NCBI RefSeq assembly: GCF_927797785.1
Contig: NZ_CAKMLL010000103.1
Coordinates: 1-52,941 of the forward strand
DNA from: Candidatus Nitrotoga sp. BS
Lineage (GTDB): Bacteria; Pseudomonadota; Gammaproteobacteria; Burkholderiales; Gallionellaceae
Length of the DNA stretch: 52,941 bases
Reading direction: 5' to 3'
Shown here: piece after piece, positions 1 to 9,243 of the stretch
How the letters are laid out: each line of letters opens with the position of its first letter
Numbering within the stretch: the stretch's first letter is position 1
Notes under the pieces: model-generated
What the model was told of the DNA's origin: nothing
What the model saw: only the letters and a program-made list of their open reading frames with translations
Databases searched by the model: none
Program-made: the position numbers and the translations under genes

Positions 1-2
1 CG

Positions 3-53
3 TCAATCATGGCTTCCAGCGATTTGACCATTCATTTAACCGGACAGCAGTGA
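3..53 (+). pseudogene. 3' end of a transposase gene cut by the window edge
   Basis: The frame from position 3 reads 16 codons ending ..HLTGQQ and stops at 51-53. A matching ..RVLTGQQ-stop tail is present on the minus strand at the other end of the window, and the two share the 19 bases ttaaccggacagcagtgat exactly. A short tail in two places, ending just before an identical sequence, suggests the 3' end of an IS transposase next to its terminal repeat. The IS family cannot be named from so little sequence. Confidence 0.45.
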
Positions 54-81
54 TTGATAAACCAAGAAAAGAGGTATAGGA

Positions 82-147
82 CAGTCATCTTAACGCTCAT
101 TTCATGATTGAGACGTTTGAGCATTAAAGACTTTACAACACACTTTC
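82..147 (+). repeat. Left copy of a ~67-base direct repeat flanking the DUF262 block
   Basis: This stretch aligns with 2528-2594 with about four fifths identity and one indel, sharing the core attaaagactttacaa / tttaaagactttacaa. The two copies lie either side of the IS30 remnant and the DUF262 gene. The right copy has a good promoter (TTGAGC, 16 bases, TATACT); in this copy the -10 position reads CACACT at 139-144, so it is probably inactive. The divergence points to an old duplication or insertion. Confidence 0.55.
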
Positions 148-199
148 AACAGCATTTATAGTGGCCGGATCGAAACTATTGCAACCGATATGCTGATCA

Positions 200-599
200 A
201 GCTTGAGCTGCATACTGACCGGCAAGCATGCCGATGGCGCTATGGCAGCGGTTACAAAGTTGCTAAGGCCACAAATCGCAAGTACCACTCAGTCACGATT
301 GATAACGGCCATGAGTTTGCCGAGCATAATGAATTGCTTAAAAATTGGAGATGGATGTGTACTTTCCTCATCCCTACTTTTCCTGGGGGATGAACGAAAC
401 TATCAATTAGTTGTTACGGCATTACTTCCCCAAAGGCACTTTGTTTGAAATCGTTACGGAAATAGAAGTGTAAGCGGCAGTCACTGCGCTCAATCATTGC
501 CCTAGGAAAATATTGGGATTTAGATCGTCTTTCGAGGTATTCTTTAACAAAACCAAACGCTATGCCGCGTCAGCAAAGGCGGTTGCACTTCAAAGTTAA
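200..599 (+). pseudogene. Decayed IS30-family transposase, C-terminal half
   Basis: Translating successive frames recovers a degenerate IS30-type DDE transposase. ADGAMAAVTKLLRP lies in the frame of position 203. The catalytic-Asp strand HSVTIDNGHEFAEH follows in the frame of position 190. Next come a segment with a stop (LLRHYFPKGTLFEIVTE, after a TAG near 410) and the conserved C-terminal NHCPRK.LGF....EVFFN with a final VALQS and stop at 597-599. At least two frame changes and two stops show it is dead. The N-terminal DNA-binding part is missing. Its end lies 35 bases before the DUF262 gene, which argues against starting that gene further upstream. Confidence 0.75.
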
Positions 600-633
600 A
601 TCCAATCCGTCAAACATTAAAAAGGTTCTTGTA

Positions 634-2424
634 ATGGCTTATCAAACACCCATCACCATTAAAAGCGCAATTGATCATATCAAAAAGCGTCATTATGTAC
701 TGCCATCAATTCAGCGTGAGTTTGTTTGGGATACAGATCAAATAGAGACTCTATTTGATTCATTAATGCGCGACTACCCAATAAGCACTTTCTTATTTTG
801 GAAGGTAGATAAGAGCAAGATCAAAGACTTTCAGTTCTATGAGTTCTTGAAAAACTATCACGAGAAAGATAGTCGCCACAATCGTAAAGCAGATCTATCG
901 AATGATGAAGACATCATTGCATTGCTTGATGGCCAGCAGAGAATGACTTCAATGTATGTAGCATTGACTGGTTCGTATTCGAAGAAAATTCCTTATTACC
1001 GATGGGAAAGCCCGAATGCGTTTCCTGCAAAAAAGCTATATTTAAACTTACTAAAGCCATCAGATGAGCTCGAAATAGAATACGATTTTAAATTCCTCAC
1101 TAATATAGAAGCAGAGAAGAAAGACGGTTACTTTTGGTTTGAGTGTGGAAAAATGCTGGAAATCACGGACATGAGTAAGACATCCATGTATTTGATGAAA
1201 AACAAGCTTATGGACACCTCAGTCTATACGGAGAAAGAATCAGAATTTGCTATTAATACCTTAAATGAGTTCTTCAATGTCATTCACCAAAAAGGCACCA
1301 TCAGCTACTACCTGGAGGAAGGTGAAGAGCTCGATAAAGTACTGCAAATATTTATCCGCATTAACAGTGGTGGTACCAAATTAAGCTATTCCGACTTGTT
1401 GCTCTCAATAGCAACAGCCCAATGGAAAGATAAAGATGCTCGCGAAGTTATCCATGAATTTGTTGATGAGATTAACAAAATAGGTGACGGGTTTTCATTC
1501 AACAAAGATATCGTGTTGAAATCTTGTTTAGTACTTGCAGATTTTGATGTGAAGTTCAAAGTAGATAACTTCACTAAAGAAAACATGATTGTCATTGAAA
1601 ATAATTGGGAGCATAGCTCTGCGGCTATGCGGGCCGCAATCGAATTGGTTGCAAAGCTTGGCTATAACCGTGACAACCTTGCTGCTATGAATACTATTAT
1701 TCCAATTGCATACTTTATTTATAAAAATGGATTCGAACAGAGTGTTTTGCATGCTGCTCAGCGAGAAAATGATCGAAAGGCAGTAAAGGAGTGGTTGGCT
1801 CGCGTACTATTAAAAGGTACGTTTGGTGGTCAGCCAGATTCAATCTATCCCAAGATGCGCGACCTCGTTAATGAGAATTTGGGTAAGTTTCCTTTGCAGG
1901 AAACCATAGCTCATTATCGCGGCAGTCGAAAATCAATTAGCTTTAGTGAAGACGACATTGAAAATATACTTGATCTGCGATATGGCAACGCAAAAACATA
2001 TTGCGCACTCACGCTCTTGTACCCTGGTTTAAATTACAATTTTAAATATCATCAGGATCACATTCATCCGCAGTCCTTTTTCAATAAGAAGAATCTGCGC
2101 AACTTACACTTAGCGGAAGAACAAGTAGATGCCTATTTAAATGCCTGCAACGCCTTGCCAAACTTGCAACTGCTACAGGCCACTCAAAATATTGAGAAAA
2201 ATGACAAGCATTTCAAAGAGTGGTTAACGCTTGCATATCCATCTCAATCTGATCGGGAAAGTTTCCTGTTGCAGCACTATGTAAATACGGGTGGTTCTCT
2301 TGCGTTTGAAGATTTTATCAATTTTGTGGCTACTCGCCGCAAAGCTCTCAAATCGCAGTTTATAAATTTACTTCAAGTGTCCACCGCTCATATGGATAAT
2401 GAGGTCGAAAAATCAGCACAATAA
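634..2424 (+). CDS. DUF262 / HNH (DUF1524-like) nuclease, GmrSD-like
   Basis: A 596-residue protein with the two-module layout of GmrSD-type and related single-protein nucleases. The N-terminal DUF262 (ParB/sulfiredoxin-like) domain has IQREFVWD at 26-33, DGQQR at 99-103 and the conserved FIRINSGGTKLS near 240-251. The C-terminal HNH-type region has DHIHP at 475-479 followed by NLQLL and NIEKNDK. Known relatives (GmrSD, type IV restriction) use the first domain for NTP binding and the second to cut modified DNA; a role in phage defence is inferred. The start at 634 is preferred over 562: it has an AAAAGG ribosome site nearby, begins with the conserved region, and the 562 start lies inside the IS30 remnant. 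It stands alone, without a methyltransferase. Confidence 0.85.
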   Translation: MAYQTPITIKSAIDHIKKRHYVLPSIQREFVWDTDQIETLFDSLMRDYPISTFLFWKVDKSKIKDFQFYEFLKNYHEKDSRHNRKADLSNDEDIIALLDGQQRMTSMYVALTGSYSKKIPYYRWESPNAFPAKKLYLNLLKPSDELEIEYDFKFLTNIEAEKKDGYFWFECGKMLEITDMSKTSMYLMKNKLMDTSVYTEKESEFAINTLNEFFNVIHQKGTISYYLEEGEELDKVLQIFIRINSGGTKLSYSDLLLSIATAQWKDKDAREVIHEFVDEINKIGDGFSFNKDIVLKSCLVLADFDVKFKVDNFTKENMIVIENNWEHSSAAMRAAIELVAKLGYNRDNLAAMNTIIPIAYFIYKNGFEQSVLHAAQRENDRKAVKEWLARVLLKGTFGGQPDSIYPKMRDLVNENLGKFPLQETIAHYRGSRKSISFSEDDIENILDLRYGNAKTYCALTLLYPGLNYNFKYHQDHIHPQSFFNKKNLRNLHLAEEQVDAYLNACNALPNLQLLQATQNIEKNDKHFKEWLTLAYPSQSDRESFLLQHYVNTGGSLAFEDFINFVATRRKALKSQFINLLQVSTAHMDNEVEKSAQ

Positions 2425-2527
2425 TGACCCAGCAAGAGCTAAAAAATATTTCTGGGGTGCAGCTACTGCCTTGCGGGGTACCAATATGGGCCTTTCGATT
2501 AGCCAGACCATGAGAAGCGGTACGAGG

Positions 2528-2594
2528 CAGACATTTCAACGCTCGTTTGAACGATTGAGTCGGTTGAGCTTTAAAGACTTTACAATATACTTTT
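2528..2594 (+). repeat. Right copy of the ~67-base direct repeat
   Basis: Diverged second copy of 82-147. It ends 37 bases before the purT start and contains that gene's likely promoter, so the ancestral sequence may be the purT upstream region, with the DUF262/IS30 block inserted or duplicated next to it. Confidence 0.55.
2564..2591 (+). promoter_or_regulatory. Probable sigma-70 promoter of purT
   Basis: TTGAGC (2564-2569), 16 bases, TATACT (2586-2591), about 30 bases before the transcript would reach the purT ATG at 2631. No PurR-type palindrome was recognised. Confidence 0.5.
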
Positions 2595-2630
2595 ACAAAT
2601 ACCCTTTATGAATATGAACTCGTATCCATT

Positions 2631-3842
2631 ATGAAAAAACAACTCACTGTCGGTACCCCACTTAGTCCCTCCGCTACCAAAGTTATGTTGCTGGGCAGCG
2701 GCGAGCTCGGTAAGGAAGTTATCATCGCGCTGCAACGCTTGGGTGTGGAGACGATTGCCGTGGATCGTTATGCCAATGCTCCGGGACATCAGGTGGCACA
2801 TCGTGCACATGTCATCAACATGACGGATGCGGGGGCATTGCGTGATCTGGTCGAACTGGAACAGCCGCATCTCATCGTGCCCGAGATCGAAGCGATTGCC
2901 ACCGACATGCTGGTCGAGATTGAGCGGGAGGGATTGGCGCGGGTTATTCCCACTGCACGCGCCGCTCAACTCACCATGCACCGTGAGGGAATTCGCCGGC
3001 TTGCGGCAGAAACCCTTGGTCTACCCACCTCTCCCTATGCTTTCGCCAGCAGTCTGGAAGCGTTACGTGCGGCGATCGATGACGGGATCGGCTATCCCTG
3101 CGTGGTAAAACCGGTGATGTCTTCCTCCGGCAAGGGGCAGTCTAAAATCGACAGCGCGGCAGAGGTGGAGCAGGCGTGGAATGATGCCGCCAGCGGTAGC
3201 CGTGTGAACCAGGGACGGGTAATCGTCGAGGGTTTTATTAATTTTGAATATGAAATAACCCAGCTCACTGTGCGTGCGATGGGCTGCAATGGCGAAGTTG
3301 AAACGCATTTCTGTGAACCGATCGGGCATGTACAAATTAATGGTGATTATGTTGAAAGCTGGCAGCCGCAGGCTATGTCTGAGCTGGCTTTAAGGCGCAC
3401 ACGCGATATTTCCAGGAAAGTTACGGACAATCTCGGGGGCTTGGGCATCTTTGGGGTCGAGCTGTTCGTCAATGGCGATGATGTGTGGTTCAGTGAAGTC
3501 AGCCCGCGTCCGCATGACACCGGCATGGTAACGATGTGTACCCAGGTGCAGAGTGAGTTTGAGCTGCATGCTCGCGCCATACTTGGCTTGCCTGTAAGCA
3601 CCGCTATGCGTGCACCGGGGGCGAGTGCAGTGATCTATGGACAAATGGAAGAAACGGCTATCGCTTTTACGGGTGTCGATGAAGCGCTGCGGGTTCCACA
3701 AAGTGATTTACGCTTGTTTGGTAAACCGGAATCGTTTTCCAAACGGCGCATGGGCGTGGCGTTGGCAAACGGAATCGATACCAACGAAGCGAGAATGCGC
3801 GCCAAGCTGGCCGCCAGCAAAGTGGTGCCAGTCAAGCTTTAG
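2631..3842 (+). CDS. purT: Formate-dependent phosphoribosylglycinamide formyltransferase
   Basis: A 403-residue ATP-grasp enzyme, close to the usual ~390-400. It converts GAR to formyl-GAR with formate and ATP in de novo purine synthesis, independently of the folate-using PurN. The N-terminal pre-ATP-grasp fold carries [11 protein letters not shown] (20-30). The ATP loop SSSGKGQS and the metal/substrate region [13 protein letters not shown] are present. It is a single-gene unit with a likely promoter at 2564-2591 and a hairpin after it. The ribosome site before the ATG is weak, but no in-frame alternative fits the family's N-terminus better. Confidence 0.95.
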   Translation: MKKQLTVGTPLSPSATKVMLLGSGELGKEVIIALQRLGVETIAVDRYANAPGHQVAHRAHVINMTDAGALRDLVELEQPHLIVPEIEAIATDMLVEIEREGLARVIPTARAAQLTMHREGIRRLAAETLGLPTSPYAFASSLEALRAAIDDGIGYPCVVKPVMSSSGKGQSKIDSAAEVEQAWNDAASGSRVNQGRVIVEGFINFEYEITQLTVRAMGCNGEVETHFCEPIGHVQINGDYVESWQPQAMSELALRRTRDISRKVTDNLGGLGIFGVELFVNGDDVWFSEVSPRPHDTGMVTMCTQVQSEFELHARAILGLPVSTAMRAPGASAVIYGQMEETAIAFTGVDEALRVPQSDLRLFGKPESFSKRRMGVALANGIDTNEARMRAKLAASKVVPVKL

Positions 3843-3891
3843 TATTGTCATTCCCGTCTAATCCGAAACAGCTTTGATTAGGCTAGTTGAA

Positions 3892-3931
3892 AGGGCGGAT
3901 TCAGGTGATTAAAACGCTCTGAACCCGCCCT
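3892..3931. terminator. Bidirectional hairpin between purT and acnA
   Basis: agggcggattcag (3892-3904) pairs with ctgaacccgccct (3919-3931) over 13 positions with one G-T pair and a 14-base loop. It lies between the converging purT and acnA and is followed on the plus strand by an AT-rich stretch with a five-T run. It probably serves as a shared terminator. Confidence 0.6.
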
Positions 3932-3970
3932 GACATGAAACATTTTTATTGTTGCAATCAAGCGTTGGCG

Positions 3971-6844
3971 TTACTGACTTACCAGCTCGCGCAGTACATA
4001 AGGCAAAATGCCGCCGTGGAGGTAGTAATCAACTTCAACGGGCGTGTCGATCCGCAGCAGTAACGCAACTTCTTGCGTGTTGCCGTCTTGGCGCTTGATG
4101 GTGAGCATTACATCCTGTTGTGGCTTAATGGAATTTGCGATGCCGGTGAGATCGAAAGTTTCTTCGCCGGTCAGTTTGAGTGTGGCCACGCTGTCATTCC
4201 CCTTGAACTGCAAAGGCAGCACGCCCATACCCACCAGATTGCTGCGATGGATGCGTTCAAAGCTCTTGGCCACGACCGCTTTTACGCCGAGCAGTTGCGT
4301 GCCTTTCGCCGCCCAATCCCGAGATGAGCCCGTGCCATATTCTTCACCGGCAAAAACCACTGTGGGCGTGCCATCCGCAATGTATTTCATCGCGGCGTCG
4401 TAGATTGCTGACTGTTCGCCGTTGTAAAGTGTGTAGCCACCTTCCACGCGACTGCCGTCGGCATTGGGAGGCAGCATCAGATTCTTGATGCGCACGTTGG
4501 CGAAAGTGCCGCGTATCATGACTTCATGATTGCCGCGTCGTGCGCCGTAACTGTTGAAATCCTTGATGGCCACGCTTTTGCTTTGCAGGTATTTGCCAGC
4601 CGGGGTGGTCGCTTTAAAGCTGCCAGCAGGGCTGATGTGATCGGTGGTCACTGAGTCACCAAAAATGCCCAGCGGTTTGGCATTGCGGATATCGGAAGCA
4701 CTACCGACAGTCATGCCAAAGTCGTCGAAATAGGGTGGATGCGCAATGTAGGTGGAGTCGTCCCAGTGGTACTGGTTGCCGGTAGGGGCGGCAATGGCAT
4801 TCCAAAGTGGCAGGTCTCGTGTAAGGTCACTATATAGCTTGCGATACACTTTTGGGTCGGCGGCAAATTTCATGGCTGCGTGGATTTCTGCACTGCTTGG
4901 CCAGATATCTTTCAAATAGACTGGCTGATTGTTGCGGCCCATGCCAAGCGGCTCACTATCCAGATTAATATTTACTTTGCCCGCCAGCGCGAAGGCAACT
5001 ACCAGCGGTGGGCTGGCGAGGAAATTGGCCTTGACGTTGGCGTGGACGCGTGCTTCAAAATTTCGGTTACCAGACAAGACTGCTGCGGCGATCAGATCGT
5101 TAGCGAGTATGGCATCTTCGATTTGTGCTCTCAGAGGGCCGGAATTGCCGATACAAGTGGTGCAACCATAGCCCACCAAGCGGAAGCCAAGTTGTTCCAG
5201 ATGGGGTAGTAGACCAGAATGGGTCAGGTAATCCGTCACCACGCGCGAGCCTGGGGCGAGCGATGTTTTGATATGTGGTTGCACGCGCAGGCCCGCTTCC
5301 ACCGCTTTTTTCGCCAGCAAACCTGCCGCCAGCATCACACCGGGGTTGGAGGTGTTGGTACAGGAAGTGATGGCCGCTATTAATACATCACCATGGTGGA
5401 GCTGCACTGCCGGCAGCATCTTACCGGTTGTTTCGCAGCGCACGCTGGGTGTCGGGTGGTTGTCCATCATCTCGATTTCAGACACGGTGTTGGTGTTGCT
5501 TTGTTTGCCGTTGCCAGTGGGTGCAGATGCCTGATCCTGCAGGCCGCCACCAATGATCGGTACACAAACGTCATCGCTCAGATCAGGCAAATCGGTAATA
5601 TAAGTTTTTCCCAGATTTTCAGCGAGCTGGTTGAAGCCATTCTCTGCTACCGACTTGCTGAACAAGGTATTGAAATTTTCTTTCATCTCGGAGAGCGGTA
5701 CGCGATCCTGCGGCCGTTTTGGCCCGGCCAGAGAAGGCTGGATACTGTTTAAATCCAGCTCTACCACACTGCTGTAATCGATTGTACCTGCCTCAGGTAT
5801 GCCATACAGCCCTTGTGCTTTGAAGTAGGACTGGAAGGCATCCACTTCTTCTTCGCTGCGTCCGGTATTGCGCAGGTAGTCCAACGTAACGTCGTCCACC
5901 GGGAAGAAGCCCATTGTTGCGCCATATTCTGGCGCCATGTTGGCTAGCGTGGCGCGATCCGGCAGGGTAAGCGCAGCGGTGCCTGCACCGAAAAACTCTA
6001 CAAATTTACCTACCACTTTCTGCTTGCGCAGCAGTTCGGTGACGGTCAATACCAGGTCGGTTGCGGTGATACCTTCGCGCAGCTTGCCCGTGAGATGAAC
6101 GCCCACCACGTCCGGGGTGAGGAAATAGACCGGCTGGCCGAGCATGCCCGCTTCCGCTTCAATGCCGCCCACCCCCCATCCGACCACGCCGATGCCATTA
6201 ATCATAGTGGTGTGGCTGTCGGTACCGACCAGCGTATCGGGATAATAAACCCCGTCTTTTTGCAACACGCCACGCGCCAGATACTCCAGATTCACCTGAT
6301 GCACGATGCCCACGCCAGGCGGCACAACCTTGAACGTATCAAATGCCTGCATGCCCCATTTCATGAACTTATAGCGCTCATTATTGCGCTCAAACTCCAG
6401 TTCCATGTTCAATCGCAGCGCGTCCTGACTATTGTAATAATCCACCTGCACCGAATGATCCACCACCAAATCCACTGGCACCAGCGGTTCAATGACCATC
6501 GGATCCTTGCCCATCTTCACAGCGGCATCGCGCATGGCGGCGAGGTCAACCAGCAACGGAATGCCGGTAAAATCTTGCAACACGATACGTGCCACTACGA
6601 ACGGGATTTCTTCGGTACGCGGTGCATTCGGCTGCCAGTTCGCCAGTTGGCGAATGTGCGCTTCACTAATCTTCTTGTCATCGAAATTGCGCAGCACCGC
6701 TTCCAGCACAATGCGGATGGAAACTGGCAAGCGTGAAACTTTGCCCAGCCCAGCTGTCTCGAGTGCTTTCAAAGAATACAGCGTGCCAGTCTTGCCGTTG
6801 GCGAGAGCGAATGTTTGACGAGTGTTGAATAAATTATGCGACAT
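3971..6844 (-). CDS. acnA: Aconitate hydratase A
   Basis: A 957-residue aconitase of the AcnA/IRP1 type, which interconverts citrate and isocitrate in the TCA cycle using a [4Fe-4S] cluster. Cluster ligands are visible in SCTNTSNP and in [18 protein letters not shown] and the swivel-domain sequence [16 protein letters not shown] are also present. It is longer than E. coli AcnA (891): most of the excess is a low-conservation linker around residues 405-460, rich in Asn, Thr and Gln, just before the SCTNTSNP half. It is transcribed alone, and a MITE-like element lies immediately upstream (6878-7057). Confidence 0.95.
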   Translation of the reverse strand: MSHNLFNTRQTFALANGKTGTLYSLKALETAGLGKVSRLPVSIRIVLEAVLRNFDDKKISEAHIRQLANWQPNAPRTEEIPFVVARIVLQDFTGIPLLVDLAAMRDAAVKMGKDPMVIEPLVPVDLVVDHSVQVDYYNSQDALRLNMELEFERNNERYKFMKWGMQAFDTFKVVPPGVGIVHQVNLEYLARGVLQKDGVYYPDTLVGTDSHTTMINGIGVVGWGVGGIEAEAGMLGQPVYFLTPDVVGVHLTGKLREGITATDLVLTVTELLRKQKVVGKFVEFFGAGTAALTLPDRATLANMAPEYGATMGFFPVDDVTLDYLRNTGRSEEEVDAFQSYFKAQGLYGIPEAGTIDYSSVVELDLNSIQPSLAGPKRPQDRVPLSEMKENFNTLFSKSVAENGFNQLAENLGKTYITDLPDLSDDVCVPIIGGGLQDQASAPTGNGKQSNTNTVSEIEMMDNHPTPSVRCETTGKMLPAVQLHHGDVLIAAITSCTNTSNPGVMLAAGLLAKKAVEAGLRVQPHIKTSLAPGSRVVTDYLTHSGLLPHLEQLGFRLVGYGCTTCIGNSGPLRAQIEDAILANDLIAAAVLSGNRNFEARVHANVKANFLASPPLVVAFALAGKVNINLDSEPLGMGRNNQPVYLKDIWPSSAEIHAAMKFAADPKVYRKLYSDLTRDLPLWNAIAAPTGNQYHWDDSTYIAHPPYFDDFGMTVGSASDIRNAKPLGIFGDSVTTDHISPAGSFKATTPAGKYLQSKSVAIKDFNSYGARRGNHEVMIRGTFANVRIKNLMLPPNADGSRVEGGYTLYNGEQSAIYDAAMKYIADGTPTVVFAGEEYGTGSSRDWAAKGTQLLGVKAVVAKSFERIHRSNLVGMGVLPLQFKGNDSVATLKLTGEETFDLTGIANSIKPQQDVMLTIKRQDGNTQEVALLLRIDTPVEVDYYLHGGILPYVLRELVSQ

Positions 6845-6877
6845 GGTGAGGGTTCCGAATGAAAACTTATAAGTAAA

Positions 6878-7057
6878 GAGCGTCTCTAAAAATTCAAGTT
6901 TCTAAGCAAGACAAGGCACAAGTAAAAAGTTTTATCGCTGCATATGCTTAATATGTAAGCGATAGTTTTTTAGAGTAACGTCGTATTGTGACGAAACGGG
7001 GTATACAGGCAAGCCACAAAGCGGCTGCTCGCAAAATTAGATTTTTAGAGGTGCCCT
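6878..7057. mobile_element. MITE-like element with ~17-base terminal inverted repeats
   Basis: The left end gagcgtctctaaaaattc (from 6878) and the right end gatttttagaggtgccc (to 7056) are imperfect inverted repeats; the innermost ctctaaaaat is exact. The ~180-base interior has no reading frame but contains pieces such as cgctgcatatgcttaatatg that look internally symmetrical. The size, terminal repeats and lack of coding content fit a miniature inverted-repeat element. It lies just upstream of acnA and may affect its promoter. Confidence 0.5.
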
Positions 7058-7229
7058 GAAAAGAAAGAGCGGGATTATAACGCGACGAAGATGGATCGAA
7101 CATTGATCAGTTAAAACCTTGTCAGCGCTAAGTAGTAATGTCCCCTTTCCCCCAAATAGAAATGTCCCCTGAGTGAGTAAACTCAGTGCCTGTAAAAACG
7201 AGAGGCGGGCAATTTTATTGGACATAACG

Positions 7230-7600
7230 ATGAGTCAAAAAGAAGCAATACGAGCGCAAGTGATGGAGCACCTAACGGCAGATAAAGTTGACCAGAAGGA
7301 AGCGGGCAAGTGGCTGTCGGTCAGCGTGCGTCAGATCAGGCGCATCGTGCAGCGCTACCGCACAGAGGGCTTGCCCGGGCTGATGAGCAAGAAGCGAGGC
7401 ACTCCCTCAAACCGTCGGTTGAATGAAGTGACCAAGCGACTGTCGATTGAACTGATCGGCACACACTACCGTGACTTCGGGCCGACGTTGGCCCGTGAGA
7501 AGCTCTTTGAACGCCACGACATTACCCTCTCGGTCGAGCGCACCCGCCAGCTCATGATTGAATCGGGCTTCTGGAAACCCCGCAAAGGTGTCAGGGTATG
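7230..7600 (+). pseudogene. Truncated IS1202-type (ISNCY) transposase, N-terminal third
   Basis: From the ATG at 7230 the translation begins MSQKEAIRAQVMEHL and runs through a helix-turn-helix (KEAGKWLSVSVRQIRRIVQRY), the basic GLMSKKRGTPSNRR segment and FGPTLAREKLFE..ITLSVERTRQLMI. This is the N-terminal DNA-binding part of IS1202-group transposases. It breaks after ~123 residues, where the sequence changes to a RAYT tail; the whole DDE domain is missing. The aatgtcccc repeats at 7137-7173 upstream look like the IS's left end. Confidence 0.7.
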
Positions 7601-7859
7601 CGTTCATCCGATGCGCGAACGCCGTGCGCGCCCAACGCGGCGAACGGGGAATAGGGCAACGGCGATATTGGGAACACCTGATTCGAGATGAGCGAGATTA
7701 TCGGGCGCATATGGATTACGTGCATATCAACCCAGTGAATCACGGCTTGATCAGATGTGTTGGAATTGGCCTTATTCAAACTTTCTTCGGTTGATCGAAA
7801 AGGGAATCTACCAGATGAATTGGGCGGGTGGTAATGAGGATGAGGTGAAATGTGATGAT
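7600..7859 (+). pseudogene. RAYT (Y1_Tnp, REP-associated) transposase, C-terminal stump
   Basis: In the frame of position 7558, GERGIGQRRYWEHLIRDE and YRAHMDYVHINPVNHGLI match the C-terminus of REP-associated tyrosine transposases. After a one-base frame change near 7765 the rest, WPYSNFLRLIEKGIYQMNW and a stop at 7857-7859, completes the usual end. The catalytic N-terminal HUH part is absent, so this is a remnant fused to the IS1202 stump. REP-like hairpins follow at once, as expected beside a RAYT gene. Confidence 0.75.
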
Positions 7860-7867
7860 TAGCATCC

Positions 7868-7948
7868 GGTGCAATGCCCGTTGGTTATTGCACCCTACGT
7901 CATTTCAACAATGTAGGGCGTCAATAAGCAAAGCGTATTGCGTCTTAC
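7868..7948. repeat. Pair of REP-like hairpins behind the RAYT stump
   Basis: First hairpin: ggtgcaat (7868-7875) pairs with attgcacc (7887-7894) perfectly. Second: gtagggcgtcaata (7913-7926) pairs with tattgcgtcttac (7936-7948) imperfectly. Two short GC-rich hairpins in a row beside a RAYT gene resemble a BIME unit mobilised by such transposases. Confidence 0.6.
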
Positions 7949-7954
7949 GCGGGT

Positions 7955-8097
7955 TGACCCTATTTCTACTTGAATCGAATCTGACCCTATTTCTACTTGC
8001 AATCTGTCCCCGTTGTTTTTTAATAAGAATAGCAACAACGCATTGAGGTAAAAGGGCTTTGACCCCTTTAACCGTGTTTTGACCCCTTTAACCGTGT
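7955..8097. repeat. Two sets of short direct repeats left of the TIR gene
   Basis: tgaccctatttctacttg occurs exactly at 7955-7972 and 7982-7999. tttgacccctttaaccgtgt occurs as an exact 20-base tandem at 8058-8077 and 8078-8097. The second motif recurs inverted on the far side of the TIR-STAND gene (10839-10893). No gene was found in 7860-8257. Confidence 0.7.
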
Positions 8098-8257
8098 TGA
8101 CATTGCTGTCGCCGACCCAGAGTTCACTACCCAGTGCGCGGTCACGCTTGCTGGGACGGGATTCTCACCCGCTGGAATGTTCGACCTTGCCTAGCCGCAC
8201 TAACCCCGTGATTCTCCTTCTTTATGTTCACGAAGTTTCTGTAGTCGCAATGTCTTC

Positions 8258-9193
8258 CTAGTTCAGCATTTTTTCCGTACGCCCTTCTATCTTTAGCAAA
8301 GAAGAAACTGCCTGTTTTATTGGTGCTCGTACTTTGTGAGTATTTAGATAATGTTGCGTACGTAAGGAAAGAATACGCTGAAGAAATTGCATCTCTTTAC
8401 CCTCATACTTTTCTACGAGTCGCCGTAGCTCATTTTTTTGATGGTCATCGAAGGAATTTGCAACATCTAGAGAATAGAAATAGTAGATAACATCAAATGC
8501 GGGAGTGTCATTCTTGTCCCTGATATGCTGCATGATTTCTCGCAATTCCGGCTTGCTCAATGCTGAAACGATTTTCTCTATGTTATTAATTGTCAAAAGA
8601 AATATCGTGAATCTTAGGGCTTTAGATAGTCCTTGCCTATTTTTCTCATAATCATCGGTTTTCTTAAACCCAACTAGCCCGTCATACTTTTCTTCTACAA
8701 ATTGCGTCAGGTCCTTTAGCTCTTCCTCATTACATAAGAATACACTTATTAGCCTAAGTCCAGCATCACAAATTATTTGTACTATCTCTTCGATCTTTGA
8801 TTTTTCAAGAATGCCCGCTTTGTTTTTCAGAATTTGGCTAAGTATCTCAATATTTTTCTGAGACACATAAATACCATCTGATGAGTCGTTGGTGTCGTTG
8901 GTGTCACTGGCCACACTATCATCGTCCTGCTCTAATTCCTTACTATCCAGCTTATCTCTCTCAGCGGCCCTTTCCTCCTCAATCGATCTTTCAGAAAGTA
9001 TCTGATTTGGTATAGCATCAAGGAGCTCATTGAATACTCTCGTCTCTTGACGATCTAACTTGGCTGGCTCGAACTTATCAAAGCTACATACTGTGTGCGT
9101 TAAAATATCATCGAGTATTTTCGAGTCTTGGGCATGATGTATTGCAAATGTCAGAGCCAAAGTATTCTCTCTTACGTAGCTCTTGCTCATCAT
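8258..9193 (-). CDS. C-terminal part of the TIR-STAND protein, in the -1 frame
   Basis: This 311-residue frame begins at an internal Met but reads open back to about 9246, where LGRYLAQAYEKNQERLFE continues the sequence of the preceding TIR-STAND frame. The joined SYYFFLGRYLAQ..., followed by TLALTFAIHHAQDSKILDDI, matches the usual pattern after the NTPase module of bacterial STAND proteins. So 8258-10770 is one gene of about 837 residues, split by one base at a T7 run (A7 on the plus strand, 9246-9252). The C-terminal domain is all helical with an acidic linker (EQDDDSVASDTNDTND) around residues 100-120 and no recognised repeats; it is presumably the sensor. It has no convincing ribosome site of its own. 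Confidence 0.8.
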   Translation of the reverse strand: MMSKSYVRENTLALTFAIHHAQDSKILDDILTHTVCSFDKFEPAKLDRQETRVFNELLDAIPNQILSERSIEEERAAERDKLDSKELEQDDDSVASDTNDTNDSSDGIYVSQKNIEILSQILKNKAGILEKSKIEEIVQIICDAGLRLISVFLCNEEELKDLTQFVEEKYDGLVGFKKTDDYEKNRQGLSKALRFTIFLLTINNIEKIVSALSKPELREIMQHIRDKNDTPAFDVIYYFYSLDVANSFDDHQKNELRRLVEKYEGKEMQFLQRILSLRTQHYLNTHKVRAPIKQAVSSLLKIEGRTEKMLN

Positions 9194-9243
9194 CTCGAAA
9201 AGTCTCTCTTGATTTTTTTCGTAGGCTTGCGCTAAATACCTAC

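Noticed and set aside
562-633. Longer start of the DUF262 gene at 562
   Set aside because: It lies within the IS30 remnant's last codons; the ATG at 634 has a ribosome site and the conserved start.
8258-9193. The C-terminal TIR-STAND frame as an independent gene
   Set aside because: The open frame extends upstream to the end of the first frame, the joined sequence matches STAND proteins, and it has no convincing ribosome site of its own.
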